Shown one piece after another: positions 1 to 8,616 of a stretch of 64,000 nt of DNA (its first letter is position 1; each line of letters starts with the position of its first letter). Origin of the DNA: Octadecabacter dasysiphoniae (GTDB lineage: Bacteria > Pseudomonadota > Alphaproteobacteria > Rhodobacterales > Rhodobacteraceae); NCBI RefSeq assembly GCF_021532615.1, contig NZ_JAKGAQ010000002.1, positions 906,501 to 970,500 of the forward strand, read 5' to 3'. The notes beneath the pieces were generated by a model. The model made no database searches. It was not told the DNA's origin and was given only the letters and a program-made list of their open reading frames with translations. Position numbers and translations under genes: made by a program.

Positions 1-851
1 TCCCCCGCAAAAACGGCATTGCCGTTGATATGCGTCACTTGCAACGTGCCGGTTGTGTTGTTGATGTCATTGCCGACGACATCGACGTTCTTGGTGACGC
101 TGTCTTGCATCGTCACATAATCTTGTTCGGCAACCAGCTCTGTCTGGATCGAATTTGCGGCGATCAGCAGGTTGGAATCATAGTTGCTGTCGGCCACATC
201 AGCGATGCCGATCTTGATCGTGTTCGTCTCACCGGCATTGACCGGAATGGTCAGCGTCATGGTAACGGTGAAGCCGTCCATCTCAGTGTTGAACTGGTCG
301 CTGGTGTTGTCGTTATAAAGGTTGATGTTGTCCGTCTGGTTGACCGAATTGATCGTCGTGCCACTGGCCGCAATCGACAACGGCACGTGCGACCCGTTGA
401 TCCAGACACCTACCATGTCGTTGTAAACCGAGTTCGTGTATTCGGGATATTCATCCGAACTGAAAACGAACTGCATGGTCATCGTGTCCATGCCTTCGTC
501 GGGCACAAAATCCACGACCATGTAAGACGCGTCATAGGTGCTGGCGCCTGCAATCGCATTGAAATCGGAATCGTTGTTGGCGCCGCCACTGTTAACAGAC
601 GTCTGGGTGCTCAGGTTGGATTGATTGGAATTGTTGGTGAACCGCGTCGCGCTGCCGGTGGACAGGATAACGCCTGTGTCGCTGGGCGTCACATTGCCTG
701 CAATCGCATCCCCGTTGGAATAAATACCAGACGAATAGCCCGACCCGGAATAGGTCGCGCCCGTGACAGATACACCATCGCCAAAGATGGTGTTTGCCAT
801 CTGAATGGCCGATGCGTTGGTGTTATACGTAAGCTCGTTACCTGCAACCAT
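1..851 (-). CDS. choice-of-anchor L domain protein, C-terminus cut off
   Basis: Only the first 283 codons lie in the window; the gene leaves the left edge still open. The start region reads MVAGNELTYNTNASA, followed by TIFGDGVSVTGA, SGIYSNGDAIAG and SDTGVILSTG, which is the pattern of choice-of-anchor L proteins of Rhodobacteraceae. From about residue 245 it continues with VVGNDINNTTGTLQVTHING, which resembles a cadherin/Ig-like repeat, so a longer modular surface or secreted protein is expected. No N-terminal signal peptide is visible, which is usual for proteins exported by C-terminal signals (type I secretion); this is inference. The ATG at 851 is preceded by GAAAGGG, and an in-frame stop lies about 30 codons upstream. 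Divergent from dapE. Confidence 0.8.
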   Translation of the reverse strand, partial: MVAGNELTYNTNASAIQMANTIFGDGVSVTGATYSGSGYSSGIYSNGDAIAGNVTPSDTGVILSTGSATRFTNNSNQSNLSTQTSVNSGGANNDSDFNAIAGASTYDASYMVVDFVPDEGMDTMTMQFVFSSDEYPEYTNSVYNDMVGVWINGSHVPLSIAASGTTINSVNQTDNINLYNDNTSDQFNTEMDGFTVTMTLTIPVNAGETNTIKIGIADVADSNYDSNLLIAANSIQTELVAEQDYVTMQDSVTKNVDVVGNDINNTTGTLQVTHINGNAVFAG

Positions 852-1151
852 GCCGCCCACCCTTTCCAAAGGTGAGACAAGCCAGACGGCACCCGCAGTG
901 ATTTGCTGGTCAAAGTGCCTATATCTAGTGGTCGACGTTGCGACCTATGGACCATGTTGGGTCCGCTCGATGTCTGCCCTGCCTCGGGTCAATATTATTG
1001 TGTTAACTATATGTTAATGGCCGGAATTTTTGGTGGCTTTTTAGATGCTTACGTTCACGTCACGTGAAATATGTGTCGGCAATGACACAACCACAGGCGT
1101 TTGCATCACGTCGTGTTCCTCGGTAACGCTAGGGCAACGAGGAGAGTTTTC
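852..1151. other. divergent intergenic region
   Basis: This 300-base stretch separates two divergent genes. It holds a TTAA-N7-TTAA element at 1003-1017 and the RBS of dapE (GAGGAGAG). I see no convincing small gene. The element and the promoter-like TAGG at 1130 are listed separately. Confidence 0.6.
1003..1017. promoter_or_regulatory. CtrA-type binding site candidate (TTAA-N7-TTAA)
   Basis: The sequence is TTAACTATATGTTAA, a match to the TTAA-N7-TTAA consensus of the alphaproteobacterial cell-cycle and motility regulator CtrA, and also a 5-bp-arm inverted repeat. It lies about 150 bp upstream of the anchor-L gene and 135 bp upstream of dapE. CtrA control is inferred from motif and position only. 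Confidence 0.4.
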
Positions 1152-2303
1152 ATGCCCGCCAATCCAATTGATCCCATCGCCCTGTCCGCAGACCTGATCC
1201 GCTGCCCCAGCGTCACACCCGTCGAAGGCGGTGCGCTGCAACTGCTGGACAAACTGCTGTCAGACGCGGGATTTGAAACCTGGCGCGTGGATCGCGGCGA
1301 CACCCCGAACCTTTATGCGCGGTGGGGCCAGCGCGGTGCCAATAAATCCTTTGGCTTTAACGGCCACACCGATGTTGTGCCCGTGGGTGACGAAGCCGCC
1401 TGGACGGTTGATCCGTTTGGCGGCGAAATCCGCGACGGTATTTTGTACGGGCGCGGCGCGACAGATATGAAATCAGGCGTGGCCGCCTTTGCCGCCGCCG
1501 CCGTTGATTTCGTGCAAGACACACCACCGGACGGCGCGGTTATTCTGGCCATCACAGGCGACGAAGAAGGCCCGTCCACGGACGGTACAATCGCCCTTTT
1601 GGACTGGATGCAAACACAAGGCGAAGCGATGACCGCCTGCATCGTTGGCGAACCGACCTGCCCTGAATTTATGGGTGAAATGATCAAAGTCGGGCGGCGC
1701 GGGTCGTTGACGGCGCATTTCACCGTGACGGGTAAGCAAGGCCATTCCGCCTATCCGCACCGCGCCAACAATCCGCTGCCCGCCATGGCACGCCTGATGG
1801 ACCGCCTCGCGTCGCACGAGATGGATCAAGGATCTGATCACTTTGATGCCTCGACCCTCGCGGTGGTGACGATCGACACCGGAAATCCCGCAACCAACGT
1901 CATCCCCGCATCCTGCAAATCCAGCGCAAATGTGCGGTTCAATGATCTGCACACCAGCGCGTCGGTGATCGCCTGGATGCAAAGCGAAGTGGATGCCGTC
2001 GCGGCGGAATTCGGTGTGCAAATCGACATGCCTGTGCGCGTGTCGGGTGAAAGTTTCCTGACCCCGCCGGGCGCGTTGTCCGACCTCGTCAGCGCGGCGG
2101 TTGTGGCCGAAACGGGTGTGACGCCGACACTGTCCACGACGGGCGGAACATCGGACGCACGGTTTGTTAAAGACCATTGCCCCGTCGTCGAATTCGGCCT
2201 GGTTGGCAAGACAATGCACCAAGTGGACGAATGCGTCCCTGTTGAACAGATCACCCAACTGAAAGCCGTGTATGCGCGGATATTGCGGGACTACTTCGCC
2301 TGA
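1152..2303 (+). CDS. dapE: succinyl-diaminopimelate desuccinylase
   Basis: M20 metallopeptidase-fold enzyme that hydrolyses N-succinyl-LL-diaminopimelate to LL-diaminopimelate and succinate, in the lysine and meso-DAP (peptidoglycan) pathway, in the cytoplasm. The protein has 383 residues, normal for DapE. Visible motifs are [10 protein letters not shown] (metal ligand H72), [10 protein letters not shown] (D105), ITGDEEG (general base E138, ligand E139) and the late GKTMHQVDE histidine. The start is the ATG at 1152, five bases after GAGGAGAG; the reading frame is open further upstream but has no RBS there. The gene stands alone on the plus strand before rnr, with a GC-hairpin repeat downstream. 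Confidence 0.95.
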   Translation: MPANPIDPIALSADLIRCPSVTPVEGGALQLLDKLLSDAGFETWRVDRGDTPNLYARWGQRGANKSFGFNGHTDVVPVGDEAAWTVDPFGGEIRDGILYGRGATDMKSGVAAFAAAAVDFVQDTPPDGAVILAITGDEEGPSTDGTIALLDWMQTQGEAMTACIVGEPTCPEFMGEMIKVGRRGSLTAHFTVTGKQGHSAYPHRANNPLPAMARLMDRLASHEMDQGSDHFDASTLAVVTIDTGNPATNVIPASCKSSANVRFNDLHTSASVIAWMQSEVDAVAAEFGVQIDMPVRVSGESFLTPPGALSDLVSAAVVAETGVTPTLSTTGGTSDARFVKDHCPVVEFGLVGKTMHQVDECVPVEQITQLKAVYARILRDYFA

Positions 2304-2358
2304 CGGCGAAGGCGCTTGCTGCGGGCGGGGGCGCACGCTGCGCGCGCGCAAGACAGGT

Positions 2359-2410
2359 GGGGCGCTGCCCCCGGCCTGCGGCCTCCCCCGGAATATTTTA
2401 GAACCAAAGA
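2359..2410 (+). repeat. Rhodobacteraceae-type intergenic hairpin repeat, copy 1
   Basis: A GGGGCGCTGCCCC hairpin, then GGCCTGCGGCC, then TCCCCCGGAATATTTTAGAA and CAAAGA. The same order occurs at 60678-60731. Both copies lie between two co-directional plus genes, so a role in termination or mRNA 3' end formation is likely but not shown. Confidence 0.7.
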
Positions 2411-2454
2411 AGAATGGGTCTGACGTGCAAGCCTGTGCGTGTTAGGCAAGCGGC

Positions 2455-4698
2455 ATGATACGTATACCTGCAAAAACCGAGATCCTTGATTGGATCGCCG
2501 AAAACCCCACCAAGACCGCAAAGCGCGACATCGCAAAGGCGTTTGGCATCAAAGGTGCGGCGCGCATTGATCTGAAACGTCTGCTGCGCGAGCTGGAGGA
2601 CGAGGGCAAGCTGTCAAAGCGCAAATCGTCCTATCGCGATGCCAACAAGCTGCCACCAGTTTCGGTGCTTGAGGTAACGGGCGCGGACGATGACGGTGAT
2701 CTGTTTGCGCGCCCGCTGGAATGGGGCGGTGAGGGCGATGCGCCCCGCATTTTGATGGTTCTCAAACACGGTGATCCGGCGCTGGGCGCGGGGGAGCGTA
2801 TTTTGGGCCGCTTGAGCGAGGTCAGTGGTGAAGACCACGCCTATCAAGGCCGCCTGATCCGCCGGATCGGCACCAATCCGTTGCGTATTCTGGGCGTGTA
2901 CCGCGCGGGATCGGACGGGGGGCGTATTTTGCCCGTCGATAAGGGATCACAAAAAGAATGGACGGTGGCCGCAGGCGCCACGGATGGCGCCAAAGACGGT
3001 GAACTGGTTGAAGCGGAACAGGCCGGACCAAAGGGGCGCATGGGATTGCCATCGGCCCGCATCGTTGCGCGTCTTGGTGACCCGACGCAGCCCCGTGCCG
3101 TCAGCCTGATTGCGATCCATCAACATGGTATCCCTGATCATTTTCCCGACGCTGTCATCGCCGAGGCCGATCGCGCAATCCCGGCGGACCTGAGCGGGCG
3201 CACAGACCTGCGCCATCTGCCCCTGATTACAATCGATCCGTGGGATGCGCGTGATCACGATGATGCCTGTTGCGCAATTCCCGACGGGCAAGGTGGTTTC
3301 GCGTTGTGGGTCGCGATTGCGGACGTTGCCCATTACGTCACGCCCGGGTCTGATCTGGACCGCGAGGCGCGCAAGCGTGGCAATTCAACCTACTTCCCCG
3401 ACCGCGTTGTGCCGATGCTGCCGGACCGGTTGTCGGGTGATCTGTGTTCGCTGCATGAAGGGGTCGAACGCGCCTGTATCGCCGTTGAAATGCAGGTGGA
3501 CAGCGCGGGCAATAAGACATCGCACCGCTTTGTGCGTGGTCTTATGACATCGCCCGCATCGCTGAATTACGAAGAAGTGCAGGCCGCGATGGACGGCGAA
3601 ATCAACGACAAAGTCGCGCCGTTGTTGGAGGACGTGATCCGCCCGCTTTATGCCTGCTACACCGCGTTGACGCTGGCGCGCGCAGATCGCCAACCGCTTG
3701 AACTGGACCTGCCGGAACGCAAAATCATCCTCAACGACGACGGCAAAGTCACCGATGTCGCCTTCAAGGATCGCCTTGATGCGCACCGTCTGATCGAAGA
3801 ATTCATGGTGTTGGCCAATGTCGCCGCCGCCGAAACGCTGGTCGCCAAAAAGACGCCGCTTTTGTTCCGGGTCCACGAAGAACCGAGCACCGAAAAGATG
3901 GAGGCCCTGCGCGAAACGGCGGGGGCGGCGGGGCTGACGCTCGCCAAAGGCCAGGTCCTCAAGACCGCGCACCTCAATCGTCTGTTAAGCCAGGCGGCGG
4001 GCACGGATGATGCGGAACTGATCAACATTGCCACCCTGCGATCCATGACGCAGGCCTACTACAACCCCGAAAATTTCGGGCATTTCGGCCTCGCGTTGCA
4101 GTCTTACGCGCATTTTACATCGCCCATCCGCCGCTATTCGGACCTGATCGTGCACCGCGCGCTGGTCGCGGCCCATGGTTGGGGCAAGGATGGCCTCACG
4201 CCCGAGGATGAGGCCATGCTGGCAGACACGGCCAAAGCCATCAGCGACACCGAACGCCGCTCTATGGTGGCTGAACGCGACACCACGGATCGCTACCTTG
4301 CCGCGTTTCTGAATGAACGCGTTGGGGCCGTCATGGGCGGGCGCATCAGCGGCATCGCCAAATTCGGCGTGTTTGTAAAACTTGATGAAACGGGCGCAGA
4401 CGGGATGATCCCGATCCGCAACCTCGGGTCCGAATATTTCCACTACGACGCCGACAGCCAGACATTGATGGGGTCCAACACGGGCGTCGTGATCGGCCTT
4501 GGCCTGCGCGTAACCGTAAAACTGGTTGAGGCAGCACCCGTCACCGGCGGGCTTATCGTTGATCTGGTCGAAATTGATGGCAAAGCGATGCCCCAAAGCA
4601 GTGGCGGTGCGCGGGGCAAACCACCACGCCGCAAATTCGGCAGCGCCAAGAAAAAGGCCGCAAAAACAGCACGCAAGGTGAAACGCACGCGCAAGTAA
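2455..4698 (+). CDS. rnr: ribonuclease R
   Basis: 3'-to-5' exoribonuclease of the RNB family (747 residues) that degrades structured RNA. An N-terminal winged-helix-like segment (about 1-75) is followed by cold-shock domains. The RNB catalytic core starts near residue 258 with TIDPWDARDHDDACC, whose aspartates bind the metal. FTSPIRRYSDLIVHRAL is the conserved RNB motif near residue 555-575, and an S1 domain sits at about 625-705 (GRISGIAKFGVFVKLD). The tail of about 25 residues is very rich in Lys/Arg (KKKAAKTARKVKRTRK), as in other RNase R proteins. The ATG at 2455 has only a weak RBS (GGCAAG). It is followed after about 100 bp by the transglycosylase gene. Confidence 0.95.
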   Translation: MIRIPAKTEILDWIAENPTKTAKRDIAKAFGIKGAARIDLKRLLRELEDEGKLSKRKSSYRDANKLPPVSVLEVTGADDDGDLFARPLEWGGEGDAPRILMVLKHGDPALGAGERILGRLSEVSGEDHAYQGRLIRRIGTNPLRILGVYRAGSDGGRILPVDKGSQKEWTVAAGATDGAKDGELVEAEQAGPKGRMGLPSARIVARLGDPTQPRAVSLIAIHQHGIPDHFPDAVIAEADRAIPADLSGRTDLRHLPLITIDPWDARDHDDACCAIPDGQGGFALWVAIADVAHYVTPGSDLDREARKRGNSTYFPDRVVPMLPDRLSGDLCSLHEGVERACIAVEMQVDSAGNKTSHRFVRGLMTSPASLNYEEVQAAMDGEINDKVAPLLEDVIRPLYACYTALTLARADRQPLELDLPERKIILNDDGKVTDVAFKDRLDAHRLIEEFMVLANVAAAETLVAKKTPLLFRVHEEPSTEKMEALRETAGAAGLTLAKGQVLKTAHLNRLLSQAAGTDDAELINIATLRSMTQAYYNPENFGHFGLALQSYAHFTSPIRRYSDLIVHRALVAAHGWGKDGLTPEDEAMLADTAKAISDTERRSMVAERDTTDRYLAAFLNERVGAVMGGRISGIAKFGVFVKLDETGADGMIPIRNLGSEYFHYDADSQTLMGSNTGVVIGLGLRVTVKLVEAAPVTGGLIVDLVEIDGKAMPQSSGGARGKPPRRKFGSAKKKAAKTARKVKRTRK

Positions 4699-4796
4699 TC
4701 GGGCGGAAACATGCCTTGTGCCCATCTGATTGGTTCCGAAATGGAAACACTCGCGTTAGGCTCACGTGCAAAGATGTTCTTTGGTTTAGGTGAGTA

Positions 4797-6035
4797 ATGT
4801 TGAATTTGCGCGTCATTCTGTTGGGTGCCCTGTGCGCCGCGTCCCCTGTTTTCGCGGGGCCGATCCCGCTGGAACAACCCGTTCAGATCAATCCCTACAC
4901 GCAGGTCCAGACGTCGAATGTGCGCTTCAACCGTTGGATTTCCGGCTTTCGTGACCGCGCCTTGCGGCAGGGGATTTCTGGCGCAACATTTGACGCCGCC
5001 TTTGCCAATATTTCCTATAATGACACCGTGGTTAACCGCGACCGCAACCAATCCGAATTCAGCAAAGCGCTGTGGGATTACCTTGATACCGCCGTATCGG
5101 ATGCCCGCGTTCGCAACGGGCGCGCGGCCCTCGCGAACAATCTGCAATTCCTGACACAGCTTGAGGCGACCTATGGCGTGCGCAAAGAAATCATCGTCGC
5201 CATTTGGGGGCTTGAATCGGCCTATGGTGCCGTGCGCGGCAGCACCCCAACCATCGAAGCCATGGCAACGCTTGCCTATGACGCCCGTCGCGCCGACTTT
5301 TTCGAAGGTCAACTGATCGCCGCGCTGAAAATCCTTCAGGCGGGTGATACCGCGGCGCGCAACATGGTGGGGTCATGGGCGGGGGCCATGGGGCACACGC
5401 AATTCATGCCAACCTCGTTTCTGGATCATGCGGTGGATGGCAACGGCGACGGGCGGCGCGATATCTGGGGCAATGATCCCACCGATGCGCTGGCCAGCAC
5501 GGCCAATTATCTGCGCGCGTTCGGGTGGTCCACGGGCCTGCCTTGGGGGGTCGAGGTCCGGCTTCCGTCAGATTTTCCCCACATCGCGGCGCGGCGTGAT
5601 AATTTCCGATCCCCCAGCGAATGGGCCATCGAAGGGGTGGTGGATACGAACGGCCAACCCGTGCCCGATTATGGCCCCGCCACCATCCTTTTGCCCGGCG
5701 GCCACGAAGGCGCGGCCTTTATGGTGTTCACAAATTTCGAAGTGCTTGAGGCCTATAACACCGCCGACGCCTATGTGATCGCCGTTGGCCATCTGGCAGA
5801 TCGCATCGCGGGGGGTACTGCCATTCAGGCGACGTGGCCGCGCAGCGACGGCGCCCTCAGCGGGCCGGACCGGCGTGAATTGCAGCAGCGTCTGCGCGAT
5901 GCAGGGTTTGATCCCGAAGCCATCGACGGGCGCATCGGCCCGCTGACAATCGACGCGATCCGCAGGTATCAGCAGGCGAACGGATTGGTGCCCGACGGCT
6001 ATGCCTCTCCGCAGCTGTTGAACCGCCTGCGTTAA
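4797..6035 (+). CDS. lytic murein transglycosylase (MltB type) with peptidoglycan-binding domain
   Basis: Periplasmic enzyme that cleaves the MurNAc-GlcNAc bond of peptidoglycan with formation of 1,6-anhydroMurNAc. The 412-residue protein starts with a signal peptide (MLNLRVILLGALCAASPVFA). The SLT_2/MltB domain spans roughly 40-340; the catalytic glutamate is in WGLESAYGA (about E140), and GAMGHTQFMPTSF is the usual substrate-groove motif. A PG_binding_1 domain (LQQRLRDAGFDPEAIDGRIG) fills the last 60 residues. No lipobox is seen, so it is soluble rather than a lipoprotein like E. coli MltB. The stop codon shares TTAA with that of the convergent gene at 6032. Confidence 0.92.
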   Translation: MLNLRVILLGALCAASPVFAGPIPLEQPVQINPYTQVQTSNVRFNRWISGFRDRALRQGISGATFDAAFANISYNDTVVNRDRNQSEFSKALWDYLDTAVSDARVRNGRAALANNLQFLTQLEATYGVRKEIIVAIWGLESAYGAVRGSTPTIEAMATLAYDARRADFFEGQLIAALKILQAGDTAARNMVGSWAGAMGHTQFMPTSFLDHAVDGNGDGRRDIWGNDPTDALASTANYLRAFGWSTGLPWGVEVRLPSDFPHIAARRDNFRSPSEWAIEGVVDTNGQPVPDYGPATILLPGGHEGAAFMVFTNFEVLEAYNTADAYVIAVGHLADRIAGGTAIQATWPRSDGALSGPDRRELQQRLRDAGFDPEAIDGRIGPLTIDAIRRYQQANGLVPDGYASPQLLNRLR

Positions 6036-6523
6036 CGCATCAGCGCGCCTTCTTCACAGCCCTCACCGCGCATACAGGATTCGACCTGCTGCATCGCACC
6101 TGCGCGCGGGTTCGAAAATGTGTTGCCGTAACAGGGGCCGATCTCAAGAACGTATCCACTGTCGGCTTGCTGCACAAAGGCGATCATTTCCTCACCATTG
6201 GGCTCTAGCGATCCGCACCATGGGCCAGCGCATGTAAATGTGATCATCAGGTCCAGCGCCGCACCGCCGACAAACCCGTCCGCGCCAAGGTAACTGCCCG
6301 CAAACCGCGCCGGAACGCTGATTTCTTGCGGGTTGTTCATGTCCGACCCGTCCGCATTCGGCGCATCAAAGGCAAATTCGCCCATCAAGACGACATAGCT
6401 TTCTTCGGCATCTGATGCCCATTGAAACGTGCGCGCCGCGTCGGGGCGCATGCACGACAGGGCCGAAACCTGGCTGGCGCATAAAATGGCTGCGGTGGTC
6501 AGGCTCATCACGCGTTTCATCAT
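6032..6523 (-). CDS. secreted cysteine-containing hypothetical protein
   Basis: 163-residue protein with a clear signal peptide ([21 protein letters not shown]). The mature part contains eight cysteines, including SLEPNGEEMIAF after CAGPWCG and the C-terminal ESCMRGEGCEEG, suggesting disulfides in the periplasm. I do not recognise a named domain. The chosen start is the first of two adjacent ATGs, with GGAG ten bases upstream; it overlaps the stop of the small frame 6520-6693 in an ATGA. Likely the last gene of an rppH transcript. The frame stays open upstream to 6955, but that part lies inside rppH and would place the signal peptide internally. Confidence 0.75.
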   Translation of the reverse strand: MMKRVMSLTTAAILCASQVSALSCMRPDAARTFQWASDAEESYVVLMGEFAFDAPNADGSDMNNPQEISVPARFAGSYLGADGFVGGAALDLMITFTCAGPWCGSLEPNGEEMIAFVQQADSGYVLEIGPCYGNTFSNPRAGAMQQVESCMRGEGCEEGALMR

Positions 6524-6693
6524 GGTTTGGATACTCCATTTCGCCCCAACAGGGCCATCGGGCGTGTCGCGGGGCAACGCCAATATGCCGCCCCGATCAC
6601 AACCATAGCCGCAGTCGCCGTTGGCACACCATGTAAGGGTCCCGTTGGCCCGGGCGATGGGCAACCTTTCGCCATCAAGTCCGCCGTTTTCAT
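6520..6693 (-). CDS. possible small protein of 57 residues coupled to rppH
   Basis: The frame starts at an ATG that overlaps the rppH stop (ATATGA) and is preceded by GGAGG six bases upstream, and it stops in an ATGA shared with the start of the secreted-protein gene. The product begins [18 protein letters not shown] and ends [10 protein letters not shown], with one short hydrophobic stretch ([11 protein letters not shown]). No homologue is recognised. The double ATGA linkage and the strong RBS argue for translation; the unusual composition and a competing open frame with equally good codon use argue for caution. Confidence 0.35.
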   Translation of the reverse strand: MKTADLMAKGCPSPGPTGPLHGVPTATAAMVVIGAAYWRCPATRPMALLGRNGVSKP

Positions 6694-7172
6694 ATCTTGC
6701 CTCCAAATGCCTCCAACACGGATGCGTAAACATCCCGCTTGAATGGGACGATATTGGCCAGCAATTCCTTGGGAGAAATCCACATCCACGTGGAAAATTC
6801 TTGATGGGGCTGCACGATATCAATCTGGTCATCCGTGCCCGTGAACCGCAGCAGCACCCATTTCTGTTCCTGTCCGCGATACCGGCCTTTCCAGATTTTC
6901 GGCACAATATCGTGCGGCAAATCATAGGGCAGCCATTCGGGCGTTTCGGCCTCAATCGTCACCAGATCAGGCGTGATCCCCGTTTCCTCGCCCAGTTCAC
7001 GCAGCGCGGCCTCGGCCACGGTCTCACCTTCATCGATCCCGCCTTGGGGCATCTGCCACGCGTCTTTAAACCGATCCGCGCGCTGGCCGACAAACACTTT
7101 GCCGTCCGCGTTCACGATCATCAGCCCGACGCAGGGGCGATAGGGCAGCTTTGCAATTTCATCGGGGGTCAT
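6690..7172 (-). CDS. rppH: RNA pyrophosphohydrolase
   Basis: Nudix hydrolase of 160 residues that removes pyrophosphate from the 5' end of mRNA (or hydrolyses dinucleoside polyphosphates), making transcripts accessible to RNase E. The N-terminus [20 protein letters not shown] and the Nudix box at residues 44-66 (G..EGE, REL, EETGI) are complete, and the following WLPYDLP and [10 protein letters not shown] are specific to the RppH/invasion-associated NudH group. The start ATG lies nine bases after AAGGA. First gene of a short minus unit; a terminator at 7187-7221 separates it from ctpA upstream. Confidence 0.93.
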   Translation of the reverse strand: MTPDEIAKLPYRPCVGLMIVNADGKVFVGQRADRFKDAWQMPQGGIDEGETVAEAALRELGEETGITPDLVTIEAETPEWLPYDLPHDIVPKIWKGRYRGQEQKWVLLRFTGTDDQIDIVQPHQEFSTWMWISPKELLANIVPFKRDVYASVLEAFGGKI

Positions 7173-7186
7173 CTGTCATTCCTTCA

Positions 7187-7221
7187 AACAAAAACGCCGC
7201 CGAGTGTTACCCCGGCGGCGT
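7187..7221 (-). terminator. rho-independent terminator after ctpA
   Basis: Nine-base-pair stem ACGCCGCCG / CGGCGGCGT (7194-7202 with 7213-7221) followed on the minus strand by TTTTGTTT. It ends the gpmI-envC-ctpA transcript just before rppH. Confidence 0.85.
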
Positions 7222-7241
7222 CAATTCCCGAAAGGGGAAAT

Positions 7242-8579
7242 TTACTGGTCGTCGGGCCCAAGTGCCGACAATCCCTTAAGAATGTCGATCGCATAGGCCA
7301 GCTGGTAATCTTCTTCGCGAAGGGCTGCGGCGTCTTCTGCACGCATCCGGTCCGCTTGGATCTGCTCGATCTCGTCCTCGGTCAGACTGTCGTTTGACAG
7401 CGATCCGCGCAGGTCCGATTCGTTGCGGATCGGGCGATCATCTTCTTCGACAACCTCGGCCGTTGGGTCAATGCGGGGCTGTTCCACGATGATGTCAGGC
7501 GAAATACCCAGCGCCTGAATGGATCGACCCGACGGCGTGTAATAGCGCGCTGTCGTCAAACGCATCGCACTGTCACCACGCAGCGGCATGACCGTTTGCA
7601 CAGACCCTTTGCCGAACGAATTGGTGCCAATCACGATCGCACGGCGATGATCCTGCAACGCCCCCGCGACGATCTCGGACGCGGATGCAGACCCGCCGTT
7701 GATCAACACGACAATCGGCAGCCCTTCGGCCAAATCACCCTCGCGGGCGTTCCAGCGCTGGCCATCATCGGGGTCACGACCACGGGTCGATGTGATTTCA
7801 CCAGCGTCCAAAAACGCATCCGACACCGCAATCGCCTGGTTCAGCAAACCACCAGGATTGTTGCGCAGATCAATGACAAATCCGTTGACGTTGCCGATGC
7901 CACCGGCCTCGGCCACTTGTTCGGCCAGTTGTTCTTCAAGGCTCGGGTATGTCTGATCGCTGAACGTCACAACACGCAGCACTACAGTTTCACCCTCAAC
8001 ACGGCTGCGCACTGCCGTCAGTTTGATCGTGTCGCGGATAATCGACACATCAAACGGCTGATCCACACCGTCGCGCACCACAGAGATGATGATCTCGGAT
8101 CCAACAGGCCCGCGCATCAGCTCAACCGCTTCGTCCAGCGTCAGCCCCAGCAGGTTTTCACCGTCAACAGCGGTGATGAAATCACCCGATGCAATACCCG
8201 CTTCGGCGGCTGGCGTGCCATCGATGGGCGACACAACCTTGATGAAACCTTCTTCCTGCGTGACCTCGATCCCAAGCCCGCCAAATTCACCGCGCGTCGC
8301 TTCGCGCATTTCCGCGGCGTCCTCGGGCGACAGATAGCTTGAATGCGGATCAAGGGATGTCAGCATCCCGTCAATCGCGGCCTCGATCAGTGCGGCCTCG
8401 TCCACGTCCTCAACATATTGGGCGCGGATACGCTCAAAAATGTCACCAAACAGGTCAAGCTGCTCATACACGGATGCATTGTTTTCGGCTTCCTGCGCGA
8501 TCAGCGGGCCTGCGACTTGCGTGGTGGCAATCGCTCCCAACAAAATCCCGCCCGTGGCGGCCATTGCAAATTTTTTCAT
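7242..8579 (-). CDS. ctpA: S41 family C-terminal processing peptidase
   Basis: Periplasmic serine protease of 445 residues that trims C-termini of exported proteins. A signal/anchor segment (about 1-28) is followed by the S41 N-terminal part, a PDZ domain at about 95-170 (GEFGGLGIEV, VDGENLLGLTLDEAV) and the S41 catalytic domain. The Ser/Lys dyad is S299 in GGSASASEI and K324 in NSFGKGSVQ; the 25-residue spacing fits the family. The C-terminal 70 residues are acidic and probably disordered. It lies 37 bp after an EnvC-like gene. In other bacteria EnvC and Ctp proteases both act on cell-wall hydrolases, so the pairing is meaningful. Confidence 0.94.
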   Translation of the reverse strand: MKKFAMAATGGILLGAIATTQVAGPLIAQEAENNASVYEQLDLFGDIFERIRAQYVEDVDEAALIEAAIDGMLTSLDPHSSYLSPEDAAEMREATRGEFGGLGIEVTQEEGFIKVVSPIDGTPAAEAGIASGDFITAVDGENLLGLTLDEAVELMRGPVGSEIIISVVRDGVDQPFDVSIIRDTIKLTAVRSRVEGETVVLRVVTFSDQTYPSLEEQLAEQVAEAGGIGNVNGFVIDLRNNPGGLLNQAIAVSDAFLDAGEITSTRGRDPDDGQRWNAREGDLAEGLPIVVLINGGSASASEIVAGALQDHRRAIVIGTNSFGKGSVQTVMPLRGDSAMRLTTARYYTPSGRSIQALGISPDIIVEQPRIDPTAEVVEEDDRPIRNESDLRGSLSNDSLTEDEIEQIQADRMRAEDAAALREEDYQLAYAIDILKGLSALGPDDQ

Positions 8580-8616
8580 CTACTCAATTCCCATTTATGT
8601 CTTACGCGCGTGGCCT

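Noticed and set aside
30..875. 281-codon open frame on the plus strand
   Set aside because: It is antisense to the anchor-L gene, whose protein matches a known family; the plus-strand product has no recognisable domain and no RBS.
1473..2351. 292-codon open frame on the minus strand across dapE
   Set aside because: Antisense to an intact dapE; composition rich in Arg/His is typical of a shadow frame.
6524..6955. N-terminal extension of the secreted protein gene at 6032
   Set aside because: The frame is open, but most of it lies inside rppH and it would bury the signal peptide in the middle of the protein.
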